Below are positions 36,124 through 47,885 of a stretch of 64,000 nucleotides of DNA, in pieces. How positions within the stretch are numbered: position 1 is the first letter of the stretch; the number at the start of each line of letters is the position of its first letter. The stretch is taken from the NCBI GenBank assembly GCA_000827205.1, contig KN832558.1, positions 502,003-566,002 on the forward strand, given 5' to 3'. The stretch comes from Plicaturopsis crispa FD-325 SS-3. Taxonomy: Eukaryota > Basidiomycota > Agaricomycetes > Amylocorticiales > Amylocorticiaceae. The translations under genes were made by a program, and so were the position numbers. A model generated the notes under the pieces. That model was not told the DNA's origin. It was given only the letters and a program-made list of their open reading frames with translations, and ran no database searches.

Positions 36124-37570
36124 CTACAGTTTAGTGGCCTTCACGACAACGGGGATCACGCCTGCATAAAGATGTTGTCAGGATATCCGGGGAAACGCAC
36201 ACAGAAGCGCACAACGCACCTCCCGTAGGTAGTGAGTACCGTCCCCGGCCGAGGGCAAGCAGAAACCCTTCGATGATATCAACATGCGCTGTGATCGACA
36301 CGACTGGAACGCAACATATAGTGTCAGCGTAATCACTCGATGACGCATGTACCATAACGTACATGTGGTATCTCCAGCGTCGTTCGCACCAAAGACACGA
36401 TCCAGAACGGAGCGCGCTCGAGCGCTGACTTGATCCATTGTCTCTCGTGTCTCCGGATCCCAGTAAGTATCCTCCTCAGTCACGTCGAGCGCGATCTCAA
36501 ACTCGACCTGGGACTGCGATGACGATATTGGCAGAGTAGGAAGTGACGCGATTATGCGAGAGCGCGGATGGCGACGGTCACAGGTGTGTACTCCAGATCT
36601 TTCACGCAGGTTCTAGATGGCAATCTTATCAGGCGCGGAGATGTGGGGAGCATGGAATTGGGAATATACCTCGAGGACAAGGACAATTTTTCCGTGCTCG
36701 ACTACACCACCAAACGTAACGGCACAAGTTTTCAGCGCGCGCTGGAATGGGCTGCAAAACATTTTGTCAGGGAGGGGGGCGCCCGCTGCACGTTCGGTAA
36801 TCCAGAGTGCGCGAGCAGCTTCGGCTTGCTGGACACCAAGCGGTGTGAGCTGTGGATCCGCTGTACCCTGTGCGATTAAAACAGGAAAGAGGAACAGAAA
36901 AAGGACACGTACGTCCCCAAGTCATAGTTCCATCACCCTCGAGTCGGGACAAGATACTGAAAGGTGCTCCGAGCCGTTTTAATTACCTACAACACTGCCT
37001 ATGTAAGAAATGGCTGACCCGTCCCATGCCTAGCAAGAGAACGGCCTTCATTTAAAACAGTGACTTAACGGGCAACCGTCGAAATGTAGTTGCACGTACC
37101 TCGGGGCCGTGAGTTGCTTTCCCCAGATTATCTGTGGCAAGTATGTGATGGTTATTTTCGCCTCCGAGATCGTCATGCAGTATGCATCAAAAAGAACTCA
37201 CGATATCCTTCGCCATGTCGTCCAAAGAAAACCACCTTATATGATGTCCCAGAGGGTGATTGTGTGTTCATATTCTCTATACGCGATCGAAAAGTAGACC
37301 AACGGTCGGAGCTAGTGTCGAGGAGGCCGAATGCGGCAGGCGTCTGAAAAAGCGGGAAGATGATACGATCAGCCGCGGCCTACAGGAGAGTGCACGCCAA
37401 CTGGGGTGTAGAATATGTATATAGCAGGACTCACAGCACCTATCAAGGCAGCGTCAGCATTTGGATCATCTTGGGCGAAGAAACCGGGAACGATCTTTGA
37501 ATTGATTCGATTAGTTCAACCTCCGAGTAGGTGGACGTGTTGCAGAGCACCATACCTCGTATTGAAACAT
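36124..37570 (-). CDS. Phosphoglycerate-mutase-like histidine phosphatase (PMU1-type)
   Basis: Cytosolic histidine-phosphatase superfamily protein. I start it at Met 37570 (MFQYE, then a splice into IVPGFFAQDDPNADAALIG); an upstream in-frame stop limits any extension. Next come TPAAFGLLDTSSDRWSTFRS, YKVVFFGRHGEGYHN with the catalytic RHG motif, a split stretch with AWDG, and GTADPQLTPLGVQQAEAARA. FCSPFQRALKTCAVTFGG, NLRERSGVHTCDRRHPRS, FEIALDVTEEDTYWDPETRE, the second catalytic His in SITAHVDIIEGFLLALGRG and the end VIPVVVKATKL follow. About nine exons. The fungal branch is broad; substrates are unknown, and a mutase activity should not be assumed. Confidence 0.82.
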
Positions 37571-37886
37571 CGGATAGCTTTGACCGGTTTTTACAGTCGT
37601 TCAAGTTATAGCAAACGAGTAAAAACGAGTACAATGAACGTGACAGAGTGACTCTCAGACCTAATGCCCGGGAGCTTGGACCACCATGGCGCCGCGGAGT
37701 CAAATTCTCGGGGACGAGATAGCCATACAAATTTGGTAAGTAAGTAAGTTGAAAACTGGGAACGCATTTCTTTCTGTGAGCCGGATAATCAAGACCAAGC
37801 CTTTATTCCACCGTGGTCTACGTGCAATGAAGAGAGAGAATCAACGGTTTTTGCTACTTGGTATAGTCTACCTATGTTTGGATGGA
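37571..37886. other. Intergenic region
   Basis: Upstream region of the phosphatase gene and 3' region of aldo/keto reductase 2. It includes a short GTAA/GTAAGTAAGT run near 37737. No gene seen. Confidence 0.4.
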
Positions 37887-39268
37887 TCAGGAGACGGGAC
37901 GCAAGGCAGGCAAAGCAGGCATCTTCTGGAAATGGCCTGCACTCTTGAACAAATTGCTATAATCTGTGGTGCCATCACCCTGAGTAGCAATGATCTCGTG
38001 AGTATTTGATACCAGTGCCAGTTTAAGACGTAGAGCTTACGATGAGGGACGCTGGGAACCCAGGATCAAACGGAACGATACTCTCGAGATACGTGATCTG
38101 CTCAGGCGTGAGCGTGATGCTGAGCGCCTCGATGTTGGCGAGAAGGTGCTCCGTCTTGCGCCCACCGATTACAGGGAACACGAAAGGTGTCTTCTGCATC
38201 ACATATGCGATCGCGACTGCCGTGATGTGTTCTGCGCCGACCTCCTTCGCAACTTTCTCAAGCGCGCGCGACACCTTCTTCTCATCCTCAGACCGCTCCC
38301 ATTCGGGTCCGAATAATGTGCGGCCGTTCTCTCCGGTTTGCCTGCGCCGCTCTTCCTCGGCGTCCGTTCGCAGCTTCCCAGCAGCGAGAACATAGAACGG
38401 CGCAAGTGCCATACCTAGAGCAAGTCCGAGTCAGAACAGGAATGCGTTGTCTCAAACACTGCACACCTTGAGAACGAGCCATGGGGATAATATCACGCTC
38501 AAAAGAACGTTCAAGGATATTCCAGATACCTTGGTAGATTGAGAACGGCGTCTTCCCGTGGTCGCGCGCGTATTGGTTTGCCTGCGACACAACCCACGCA
38601 GGGGTATCGGATATACCGAGGTATAGGACCTTGCCGGAGGCTACGAGATGATGGAGACTATTCATGACCTCTTCGACGCTAGTGGCCCAGTCCCACCAGT
38701 GCACGTAGAGGATGTCGATGTAGGAAGTGCGCAGTTTCTTCAGCGATGCCTCCACACTGATGTGCAGTGACTTGGTCGAATTGCCATTGTAGACAGTTTT
38801 CTGTGCGATGCTGGGGTCTCCAACTTTCCAGTTCGTCGTATACTGGGTGCGAAAATTTTGTGAGTGGAATGCATAGGACGCAAGAGCACTACGCGTCACC
38901 TTTGTGGCGATGACAAGCTGGTCGCGGATACCACGCTGCTCGGCCCACTCGCCGATAAACATCTCGGACGTCTCGTCTTGGCTGTGGTAATGAGAGTAAA
39001 CTTAGTGCCAGTACCTATCCCCACGAAGCTCGTGTACTTACTAGCCATTCGCCGTATCGATGAAATTGCCGCCCGCGTCATAGAACGCGTCGAGCAGCTG
39101 GAAAGACGAGGCTTTGTCCGTATAACCGAAGCCATATTTGTGCCACTGGTCACCTATGCTCGCGCCGCCGAGGACAAGGGGGGAGACGTGAACCCCTGCC
39201 AGCGGGGCGAGTTGTCTATGGTAGCCCAACTTGGTCTTGGGCAGGGGAGCGGGAGGCATATGCGCCAT
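37887..39268 (-). CDS. Aldo/keto reductase, aryl-alcohol dehydrogenase type, copy 2
   Basis: Paralogue of the enzyme at 4301-5677. Start at 39268 (MAHMPPAPLPKTKLGYHRQL); stop TGA at 37887. The tetrad is complete: FIDTAN (Asp), NGYQDETSE (Tyr), VIATK (Lys), YVHWWDW (His). The four introns sit at the same codon positions as in copy 1, so the copy arose by DNA duplication, not by retroposition. The last exon is short (GDGTTDYSNLF...PALPALRPVS) and ends two residues earlier than in copy 1. Differences cluster in the N-terminus and in introns. The NADPH-dependent reduction of aromatic or other aldehydes is inferred from the family. Confidence 0.9.
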
Positions 39269-39345
39269 TGTTATTGCAAGGATGGAAATGAGGTGGAATG
39301 CGGGAGGAGATGGGGAATTGCTAGGACTCGAGCCATAGTGCGAGG

Positions 39346-39353
39346 TTTATATA
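39346..39353 (-). promoter_or_regulatory. TATA box of aldo/keto reductase gene 2
   Basis: TATATAAA on the minus strand, about 78 bp upstream of the ATG at 39268. Confidence 0.55.
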
Positions 39354-40552
39354 GCTGCTCAGACAGCAGCCACCGCCCACCATATCTCTGCAAGACATTC
39401 TTCCCTAGTATTACTCAGTGTAGGATCAGCCTCCGAGGTATCGGGAATTCCTTACCTCGATGCTCAGGCTCACTCAGCACAGACCGGGCCAGTCACAGTA
39501 GAAATCCCGCGGTCGCGTGAGTTCCACACGGCCGAGCATGCACATGTAGTTGATGATGCGCATGTCAGATTGTCGAAGGCGCGATTTTGTATAATCTCTT
39601 CCATAGCGCCGCGTGCAGTCACTGGCAAGTCTTCCTACTGATTGAGTGACTCGCAATCCTTATAGAATATAATGTCGACTGTACTCACGCATTCTTGGGT
39701 CTCGCTATGGGAGACCAACGGATATATATCGACTCGGCTGGGGTAGGAGTCGAACTTGGGGAGGGAGAGCTTCGGAGAGCTCAATACAGTCTGAATGCCG
39801 AAATTCCACAACGCACGTGGCAGCGCTACTCAACGCCAATATTTATTCAGCGCGTGAGCCAAGCATGTATGAGGGGCCGCTAGCAAGTAGAGAGGTATAA
39901 TGCTGATATTAGGACTCGTGCAGCGCTGTCATAAATGTCGGCGTTATTGGCAGAGACGTAGAATATGTGGCGTCCTCCATACGAGCCTCACCACCTACAA
40001 CTCCAAGCCTTGGATCGTCCGAAAGTTTGATAAGTATGAATTGGACGATGCTCGAGACCTGTTGAAGAACGTATCATCGTGCCCACCATCCCTAGTCCTC
40101 GTACGAGCATAGGGCACGGCAATCCTGGAAGGGGATCGAGCGTGAACGCGGACTCAATCCCATTTTCTCGACCAAAGCGAGCGTCGCCATAAAGGGCATG
40201 TTAGGAGCAGCAAGAAAGGCTATATATATACGGAGTGGCCAGAAAAAGATCATGAAGGGACGGTCCACGTGTCATTACTTCTGCGTGGATCGTGAAAGGA
40301 AGAAAAGGATAGTTCAACAAAGGACGGAGCAGACGGACACGTAGACAGACGAGGTTTTCGTATCGTCCCCTTTCCTCGGCATTACATCTCAGATGCAGCA
40401 GTAAGACGGAAAGAAAAGACGACGTAGATTGCAGGATAACAAGTCGTAAAAAGCTTGGGAAAGAGGTAGGTAGGCTAGGGGGTTGGAGAGCGGGTATGAG
40501 AATCGGTATATGCGCGCGGGCAGGATGGAAGCGGCCGTACGGTGCTAGTAGA
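39354..40552. other. Intergenic region
   Basis: About 1.2 kb holding the upstream region of aldo/keto reductase 2 and the 3' region of RHO1. A frame at 39900-40112 (+, 70 codons) has no family motif or splice partner. I looked for tRNA signatures near 39750 and found none that fold. Confidence 0.4.
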
Positions 40553-41383
40553 TTACAGGATAACGCAATGAGGCTTCTTCTTGCCCCGGGTGAGCAGTGC
40601 CGCCCGCGTTGCGTACTGGAAGACTTCGCGCACACCCTCGCCCGACTTGGCGGAGCACTCGAGATAGTGCTTAGCGCCAATCCTGCTAGCGATCGCCATA
40701 CCCTGGAGATTGTACGGTCAGCAGGGGAACAGAGGCACAAGCTGGGACTCGAAACCAGATGTGGAAAAATGCTACGTACCTCCTCAGGGGTGACTGGCCG
40801 TTGACTTGTTTTCCTAAGCTCCTCAATCACTCGGGGGTCGCGTCTAAGATCTTTCTTGCAGCCGACAAGGATTATGGGCAAGCCGGCACAGAAGTGCATG
40901 ACCTCGGAGATCCACTGCAAGCGCCGTTAGTAATGAGGGCATGATCAGCGCTTAGACGCACGCACCTTCTCCTGGACGTTATCAAGCGAATCCGGCGAGT
41001 CCACAGCGAAGCAGATAAGGATGACATGAGAGTCGGGGTAACTGAGCGGGCGGAGACGATCGTAATCTTCCTGTCCTGCCGTATCCCATAGAGCCAGCTC
41101 AACATGTTTTCCATCGACTTCGACGTCGGCCACGTAGTTCTCGAAGACGGTGGGTACGTATACCTGGAATGTGCGTGCGCTGAGTACCGAGGACCTAGAG
41201 CATACGAGACCGAGGGCTTACTTCGGGGAACGTGCCCTTCGAGAAAACAATCAAAAGACAAGTCTGCAAAGGTGTCAGAATCGTATCACAAGCACGAGCG
41301 AAATGAGGGTGTTAGCGCTGAGCACGAACCTTTCCGCAGGCACCGTCACCGACGATGACAAGTTTCCTCCTAATTTCAGACAT
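40553..41383 (-). CDS. RHO1: Rho-type small GTPase RHO1
   Basis: Master switch for cell-wall glucan synthesis, actin polarity and the PKC pathway at the plasma membrane. Start at 41383 ([18 protein letters not shown]). G-box motifs: GDGACGKTCLL (G1), effector loop [14 protein letters not shown] with the G2 Thr, [16 protein letters not shown] (G3), [10 protein letters not shown] (G4; the usual NKxD/TKxD is GCKKD here, as in Rho1), [10 protein letters not shown] (G5), and the CaaX end CVIL for geranylgeranylation, with stop at 40553. The Rho-specific insert [17 protein letters not shown] is present. Five introns; about 193 residues. Confidence 0.95.
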
Positions 41384-42858
41384 TCTAGCAGATATAAAGT
41401 GGTCGCGGCGAAGGGATAGAGGTTGCTCGCTGGGGGCGGGGACGAACTGTGGGCAGCAACGAAGACACACGACGTTACTCGGCGGGCTTTTAAGCGGGCC
41501 TGAAATTCCCCGACTCTCTGGCTGTGCCACAATTAGGTAAGCAAGGTCCTCTCTCTCCCCGCACAATCCTGCACCGCTCTGGACAGCCTTGTGTCTTTGC
41601 GAGCGTCGGAGTGCTCTGTCTTGCATATGACATGCCCCAAAGTGCTCAAGTAAAGCTGGTTCTAGCTCTTATTGCGATGCATAGAAGGTGAGCAGCTTCC
41701 AATGCTTGAAATTTCTGCGCAATGACGTCTTTGGCAGTGCAGGAATTGTAGCAGAGCATATGTCGTACCATGGATAATAAACATCGGTGCAGCGTTTTCA
41801 CCGTTGCGAGGAACATGACTTGGCGCGACATTGCAAAGCAAAGTAGCGCAGAAATGTCGTGCTTCAGTAACAGTATCTTGCACGATAAGCCAGCGCGCGG
41901 CTTCGTGCGTCTCTTCCCCTGAGAACGCGACGCCGACAGTGCAGTCTACCCTTCTTTAATCTTCTCACCATGCAGCGATGCTTACTTATTCTACTGCGTA
42001 GCATTGCGCGAACTTTTGCACACCCGTGCGGAAATGAACAGTTTCATATATTACGAATCGCTAAGCGTTGCCCTCTTCCTCCGCAATGCATGTTCTGATG
42101 TCTAGATCTGCCCTGTTGCAGTATGTATCGCTATATCCTTGCCAGTCCTTTATCATGGCGTTCTCTACGACCTCGACATGCGTCTCGCACACAGGCTGTA
42201 TCGTTCATTCGACGGGCTCACTTTGTTCCTTGCATACGGTGACAAATAATATTTGACGAGGCGGCCGCTGTCTTCCGACACTGGGTTCAATTATGAACCT
42301 ATCATCTGTTTGTGGTCCCTTGATTTGCACCTTTGTAGGTTGCTGCTTACACATTGTAGGTATGTGCGTATCTTCTCCGTGCAATTGCCGTGAGCTTGAC
42401 TGTTAGTAAGTTATGGGGAAATCAATGTGCGAATCGTCAGCCAGCTAATTGTCCTTGCCTGCATAAACATTTTGACGCATTCCTCCTCCATCGTGAAAAT
42501 CATTCAGAGCTGATGTCACTCCGAACTCGAGAGGGTTTGCGTAGCTCTTTAATTGATATACGCTGCATAATAAGATAGTTTGTAACAAACCGATCCCTAG
42601 ATCACCACGCGAAGTAGCTTAGCATAAACTGATTATAGGACAGTACTGAAGCGCGAGAGAAAGTCCCAGAGAGGTCGAGAGTCCGATACAGGTGCGCGAT
42701 GAAGCAGGAGGGAATATGTGCCAGGCAGAAAACAAAGAAAGCAGCAGAAAAAGAGTGCAGTGGGGAGAGTCCGTGGATGCGATGCTAGGGATACTGTACA
42801 GGTCGTTCAGAGGAAGTTGGCCATAAGGATGCAAGGAAGGTCGGAGCGAGTAGGGGGG
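41384..42858. other. Intergenic region
   Basis: Nearly 1.5 kb between the RHO1 start and the 3' end of the aspartic protease gene. Only short frames without motifs. It should hold the RHO1 promoter and possibly a long 5' leader. Confidence 0.4.
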
Positions 42859-45281
42859 TCATGACGGGGAGGGATGCCCAAGGGTGGGATCCGTGGTGAA
42901 ATCACCGGTTTTGATTAGATTGCTGGGTGGGCGCGGACCGGAGGGTGAGCGCACAGGCCGCAGTCGCTCGCTGGCAACGCTGCTGACACTAGGATGTCGC
43001 CGGTCGGCGTCGAGGCGCGCGCTGCGGGAGGCGGTCCCGACACCGACCATGCTGTCCCGCACGCCTGCGACGTCGTCCTGCCGCGAATCAGAGCGCGTGT
43101 GCGCGAGGAGCGGCACCGCAACGGCGATATCGGAGACCTCACTGAGCGAGCGCACGTGCGGCGGATGCTGGACGAGCAAGCCGTCCTCCGTGACGAGCTT
43201 GTCGTCCCGCTGGTCGCCAACGAGGGTGTCGCGCCAGTCCCCATCGTGCGTGATGTCGATCGGGGAGGCTGGACTGTCGCGCGATTTCGGGGGGTAGCTG
43301 ATGGTGGCGGCGTCCTCGACGCTGTCGTCGCTTTGGTGCTCAATTTGTGTCTGCCCGCTGCTGACGGTGTACTCCGAGTGCATGCGCTCTTTCTTGTACG
43401 CCTCGAATCGCAGCGCGCGGAGGGTGTCCTCCGACGGCCCGTCGTAGCTGGCACCGCGCGGAGCGAGTGCATACCCGTCCTTCTGGTCGCCCTCAAAAGG
43501 CGGACGGCGTCTCCACTGGCGGCGCGCGATAATCCACCGCAGGAAGAACAGAAAGACGCAGAACGCGAAGAAGCTGACGAGGCCAATAAGGATCTTGATG
43601 CCTACGGACATCCCCTTCGTCGACGATGTGGGCGTCGTCTGCGAACTAGGACTGAGCGGCTGGTTCAACACGCGGACCTAGAAATTACAAACTATTAGCG
43701 GGACGGATGTGCAGGTTCTACATATGAACGGACCTTATGGAACTCATCCAGCGCCGTCGTCGGGTCCGTCAGTCCCAGCAGACCAAGCCGCGGTGAAATA
43801 TTATCGATTGACGGCGCTGCTGATCCGTTCGTTTCAAAGTTGCCATCCGCATCTGGTGGCTCATAGGCCATGACCGTGTACACGTTCCGCATGAACGGCA
43901 CTCCAAGAATCATGTCGCCGATATCCGAGCCCGGCCGCTTCAGTGCAGAATCGAGAGACTGGATCAGGCCGACGCAGTACCGCGACGACGGGTCCGCGGA
44001 CGAAGCGGTGGTCAGATCGAGGGGGTGCAGCGGAATAGGGGGATGACCGTCAAGCGTGATGGTCATGTTAAGGGGCACATCACACTCTATATAATCTAAA
44101 CGAGGATAAGGTCGGGGATGATGAACTAATGGCGATAGATATGCTCACAATTTCCGTCCTGCGCAGGCGAGATCCCGAGCGCACCGTAAATCCCGTTCGC
44201 GATATTTGACGTTGTCACGATGGTCGGCACGCCAGTGTCCAACACCGCGGTCGGAAACACGTTGCCCGTCGTTGACATGCCCAACGTGACGTTCTTCGCG
44301 ACGCCATTGTCGTACACGGTGATAGCACGGATGTCGGACTTCCAGAACAGCGTGCCGCTGGACTGGCCGACGAGCGTGCTGTACGATATCGCCTTTGGAT
44401 CGCTGACGAGCTCGGACGGATGGCGTCCAATGCCGAGCAGTGCGGGCACGCGGTCCGAGCCAGGGCGCGAGAGGGACAAAGATATAAATCGGGACGCGGG
44501 CGCTTGTTCGACCGGCGTGATACCGAAGAGATTCGAGGAGAACGCGGCGCCATCTGGATTATTCGAGGTGACGGGCGGGATGTCCTGGGCGATGATCGAA
44601 TTACGGGGGAGCGCAAGACCCAGGATTCCACTGAAGTCAGATGCGAGTGGTTCCCCGTCGACAGTCGATGCGGCAGCTAAAGGCAAGGTCAGTGTGAGCG
44701 TGGGTGACGGTGCAAAGCACGTACCGAGAGCTTGGTTGGTGATACTGTAGCCACCAATCTGAACTTGGTCCCATACGATTGGACCGCTAACAGAGCCGGA
44801 CAGGTATGTGATATCGAAATCCTTCCCTGTGCTCGTGGACGAGCTGGAGTCGTACAAGTATCCTTTGGCCCCAGAGCATGAGGACGTGGAACACGAGGAC
44901 GATGCGAGCCACTAGTATCGATTAGGACGGAACGAGGCGTGACACTACGAGTACACTCACAAGGTCGGAAGAGCCAGTGTCGACCTGGAGGGATATGTTC
45001 TGCTGGCTACTTGTACCGACGAGAACCGGGATAGAGTATGAGCTATAGAAGTTCGTCAGCAAGCACACACGAGCTAAACACTGTATCGTGTTGACGCGAA
45101 TAGGCGCCCATGAGACAATGGCACACGACGGACTCACATGTCGAACGCTGTATCCCCGACCTGCTGTAGCTCCAGCACGATACCGTCGGTGCCGCCCTGT
45201 CCCTCGTCGCGCGCGACCTGTTTGCCTTTTCCGTTTGGGTTGGAAGATACATAATTCGAAGCGGCGGACCGCAGCTTCATC
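42859..45281 (-). CDS. Pepsin-like aspartic protease (A1) with C-terminal transmembrane anchor and cytosolic tail
   Basis: Bilobal aspartic protease. After an N-terminal stretch (MKLRSAASNYVSSNPNGKG, GIVLELQQVGDTAFD) comes the first lobe with SYSIPVLVGTSSQQNISLQ and the active-site VDTGSSDLW. ASSSCSTSSC, FDITYLSGSVSGPI and SGILGLALPRNSI follow. The second lobe carries TAVLDTGVPTIV with the second active Asp, LTTASSADPSSRYCVGLIQS and ILGVPFMRNVYTVMAYE. A single membrane span follows (IKILIGLVSFFAFCVFLFFL), then about 200 polar Ser/Asp-rich residues. Five or six exons are visible; the stop is at 42859. No ATG with a signal peptide could be found upstream, so the true first exon may be missing from this model. 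Fungal yapsin/CtsD-like secretory role is inferred. Confidence 0.82.
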
Positions 45282-46090
45282 GAATCGGGCAGGTGGGCTT
45301 GTTCGGGGCTTAAGCCTAAGGTTGACAAACGAAACCCAGCGGTGGTCGGGACACGAAAGTAAAGGGGCTGTTAAGAACGGGGTACGGCAGCGACACCAGG
45401 ACGTCCGACGTGTAAACGACAAGGGAAAGCCGGGGAAAGCGCTGCGAAGTCGTGAAAAAGTTGAGCGCCCAGCGGGAACAGATGACCGCTTGTAATAATG
45501 AAATATGACTTGAACACAGCCGATGTGCGAAATTATGCAGATCAGGATGCTTTTTTTGAGTATGTATCCCACAGCTGGCAAACAAGAGCAGAATGGATCC
45601 AGACAACCAGAGACTCGAGACTCGAGAGCACCGGCCGCGGTCGTCGACGTCGACGGTGGATGAGAAATAATAATATTTTGACCGGCAGGGTGCTTCAAAG
45701 CCACGCCACGTGTTGCCGACCGCGTAGATCACACAAAGCCGGGGCCCGGTATTTCCGTATGTTGTCCGTGAGTATGTGCAGTACTGCTACTTGCATCCGT
45801 TAGCCATCGTTAATACTCTCTACTCTCGTGAGTCTCAGATACACTTTTGCACAGTTCGAGTCAAGTTTATTTGAACTTCTTTGAGGTGAGCATTTCTCCG
45901 GTAGGGCTGATTGACCGCGAAAGTAGTAGGAGGTCATTTTAGTCACAGACTGTTACGGTATACACTCCGACACTGTCGCTGATCCTTGAAGCACCGCGGC
46001 GTGTAAGTAAATCGACCTCTGCAATTGAGAAATATACGAGATATGTATGTGATTTCCCCATGATAGCGCCTGGGAGGCCTGGGCAGCGCC
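45282..46090. other. Divergent region between aspartic protease and ASCC1-like gene
   Basis: About 800 bp. The minus strand is open in two frames here (45316-45732 and 44922-45704), but neither has an ATG or a convincing signal peptide. A missing protease first exon could lie within it. Confidence 0.35.
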
Positions 46091-47341
46091 ATGATGCATC
46101 GCACACGAGATGGCTCCAGACATGCTCGTGGACGCCACACACCCGCTCAAAGCGGCGGCAGCGGCATTTTAGCATCTCCCGTGGAACAAAGACAGCAACC
46201 TGCTAAAAAGCCATTTTTAACTCACTGTAAGCCGTCTTCAATAACTCACTCTGCAACGGTTCTCACCACATAAAAGTCATAGCACTCCCCATTGTATGCG
46301 ATACCGTCTACTGCGATACATAAGCAGACACAATGCTAAACAATGCATAGGGCCACCATGCACCCCTTCGGGAGCGCATCTCTTCGTTTATGTCTGCCTT
46401 GCAGGCCGCCGACCCGAAAATCGAGGGCTTGCACGAATCGATCATCATTGCTCCCCGCAGGCTGCATTTTACACTCGGCGTCATGTCCCTTGCCGCCTCA
46501 TCGAAATCCACAGCGTCGTCTTCGGCTGAGTCACAGCCTGCGAGCACGCTTGACGCCGCCATATCGCTCCTGCAGGCCCTCAGGCCACGCATCATCGACC
46601 TACTCGCAGCGTCGCCCCTGCGTGTGACACTCGACCGCATGTCCATCATGCCGCCCGACCGCAGCGGCGCGCATGTGCTGTGGCTCGCGCCGAACGAAGA
46701 TAACGAGGAGACCCGGCGTCTCCGGGCTGTCGCCGGTGCGTTTCTATGCTACTCGCGCTGGCATTGCACTAAGCAGACAGGCATGCAGAGTTGATACAGC
46801 GTGAATTCATGCGTGCCGGCCTTGCGGTCGACGAGCGACGCCCACTGAAGGTGTGTACATGGCTTCTGATATCAGGTGTATTCTGGATATGTTTACGCGC
46901 GTAATTCTTTAGCTGCATTGCACTATTGTCAACACGATATATCGTAAACCCAAGCCGAAGGGCGGGCGGCGTATACCATTCTCGTACGACGCGTTATTGC
47001 GGTCGGCAGCATTCCGAGACATCGGAGGCGCCATGCCCGAGGAAATCAGGTCTCTGCTGGGCGAAGGGAGCGCGCCCCCGACAATAGCTCATTCACAAAC
47101 GGCGGCAGGCGGAGTGGATGCATTGGTTGAGGAGGTCGGCGCTATGAGAGTGACGACGGAGCGGGACGAGCCGCGTTCTGGGAAAGATACGGGCGCAAGC
47201 AAGTTAAAACGGCTTGCGAAGGTCCCCGTGTCTGTCGATTTCGGAACGTGGGACGTGGGAGAGGTGCAGATCTGCGCGATGGGAAGCTACGGGGAAGAGG
47301 GTGAGTATGTCAGCTGTGGAGGGATTCATCTCGGGCCGTGA
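46091..47341 (+). CDS. ASCC1/AKAP7-type 2H phosphoesterase-domain protein
   Basis: Homologue of the ASCC1 subunit of the activating signal cointegrator complex (alkylation repair, ribosome quality control) in its AKAP7-like 2H domain. Start at 46091. Exons by eye: 46091-46226, a 17-nt microexon 46277-46293, 46351 to about 46733, a short exon with ELIQREFMRAGLAVDERRP, and a last exon from about 46914. The microexon restores KKPFLTHFIALPIGHHAP, the conserved entry to the domain. The two HxT motifs are RRLHFTLGV and LHCTIVNT. The C-terminus has VDFGTWDVGEVQICAMG and ends at 47341. No KH domain is visible upstream, unlike animal ASCC1. About 300 residues. Confidence 0.8.
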
Positions 47342-47885
47342 GTTGACGACACTGTTTCTCATTCGGAATGTCTGGGGATGGACTTATGACACCACTATCT
47401 GATCACTGTTCAAACGTTCATCGTGAAGCCGTGGATCCACCTGCTCACCTAGCTCCAGTGTAAGCATATACTTTTCCAAATGTCGACGTCAATTGGCCGG
47501 CGGCGGGAGCGTTCAACAATTGTAAAAACAAATATAGTAGCGACTCCCGTCTGCTGCAGCATACACGAACGTGAGCAGTACGTCTATACTGGCCTGGCGG
47601 CTGAGTGTCTTCATACAGAGCAAAACCGTCGAAAGACGCAGGTTCACCTTCAAGTTCTCATGTCTAAACTCAGGGTCGCATCCAAGTTGCACGCGGTGGT
47701 GCTATAATAGACTCGTGTTAGGCCCCCGTTTTAGCCCGTCGTCTTCGCGAGGGAACGTCAAATTTCCAAATTTGGGGTGACGTGGTTCGGCTGTGATTCT
47801 TCTATTAAGCGACGAACGTGCGCTCACATTTTGGCTGAGGTCCGGGGGCAAATTGGCCTCTGTTCCTGCACACCAACAACCAATA
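47342..47885. other. Upstream region of the phosphate permease gene
   Basis: About 540 bp. It contains two copies of AACGTG (reverse of CACGTT, a weaker Pho4-type site) at 47565-47570 and 47815-47820. Whether this fungus uses a Pho4-like factor here is not shown by the sequence. Confidence 0.35.

Noticed and set aside
37730-37750. Short GTAA/GTAAGT tandem
   Set aside because: Only about 14 bp; no sign of function beyond a simple slippage run.
39700-39790. Possible tRNA on the minus strand (GTTCGACTCC resembles a T-arm)
   Set aside because: The flanking bases do not form the 5-bp T stem, and no anticodon or acceptor stem can be built.
42994-43698. 234-codon plus-strand frame opposite the protease tail
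   Set aside because: Lies entirely over the minus-strand transmembrane and tail exon, whose membrane span and continuity with the protease lobes are clear.
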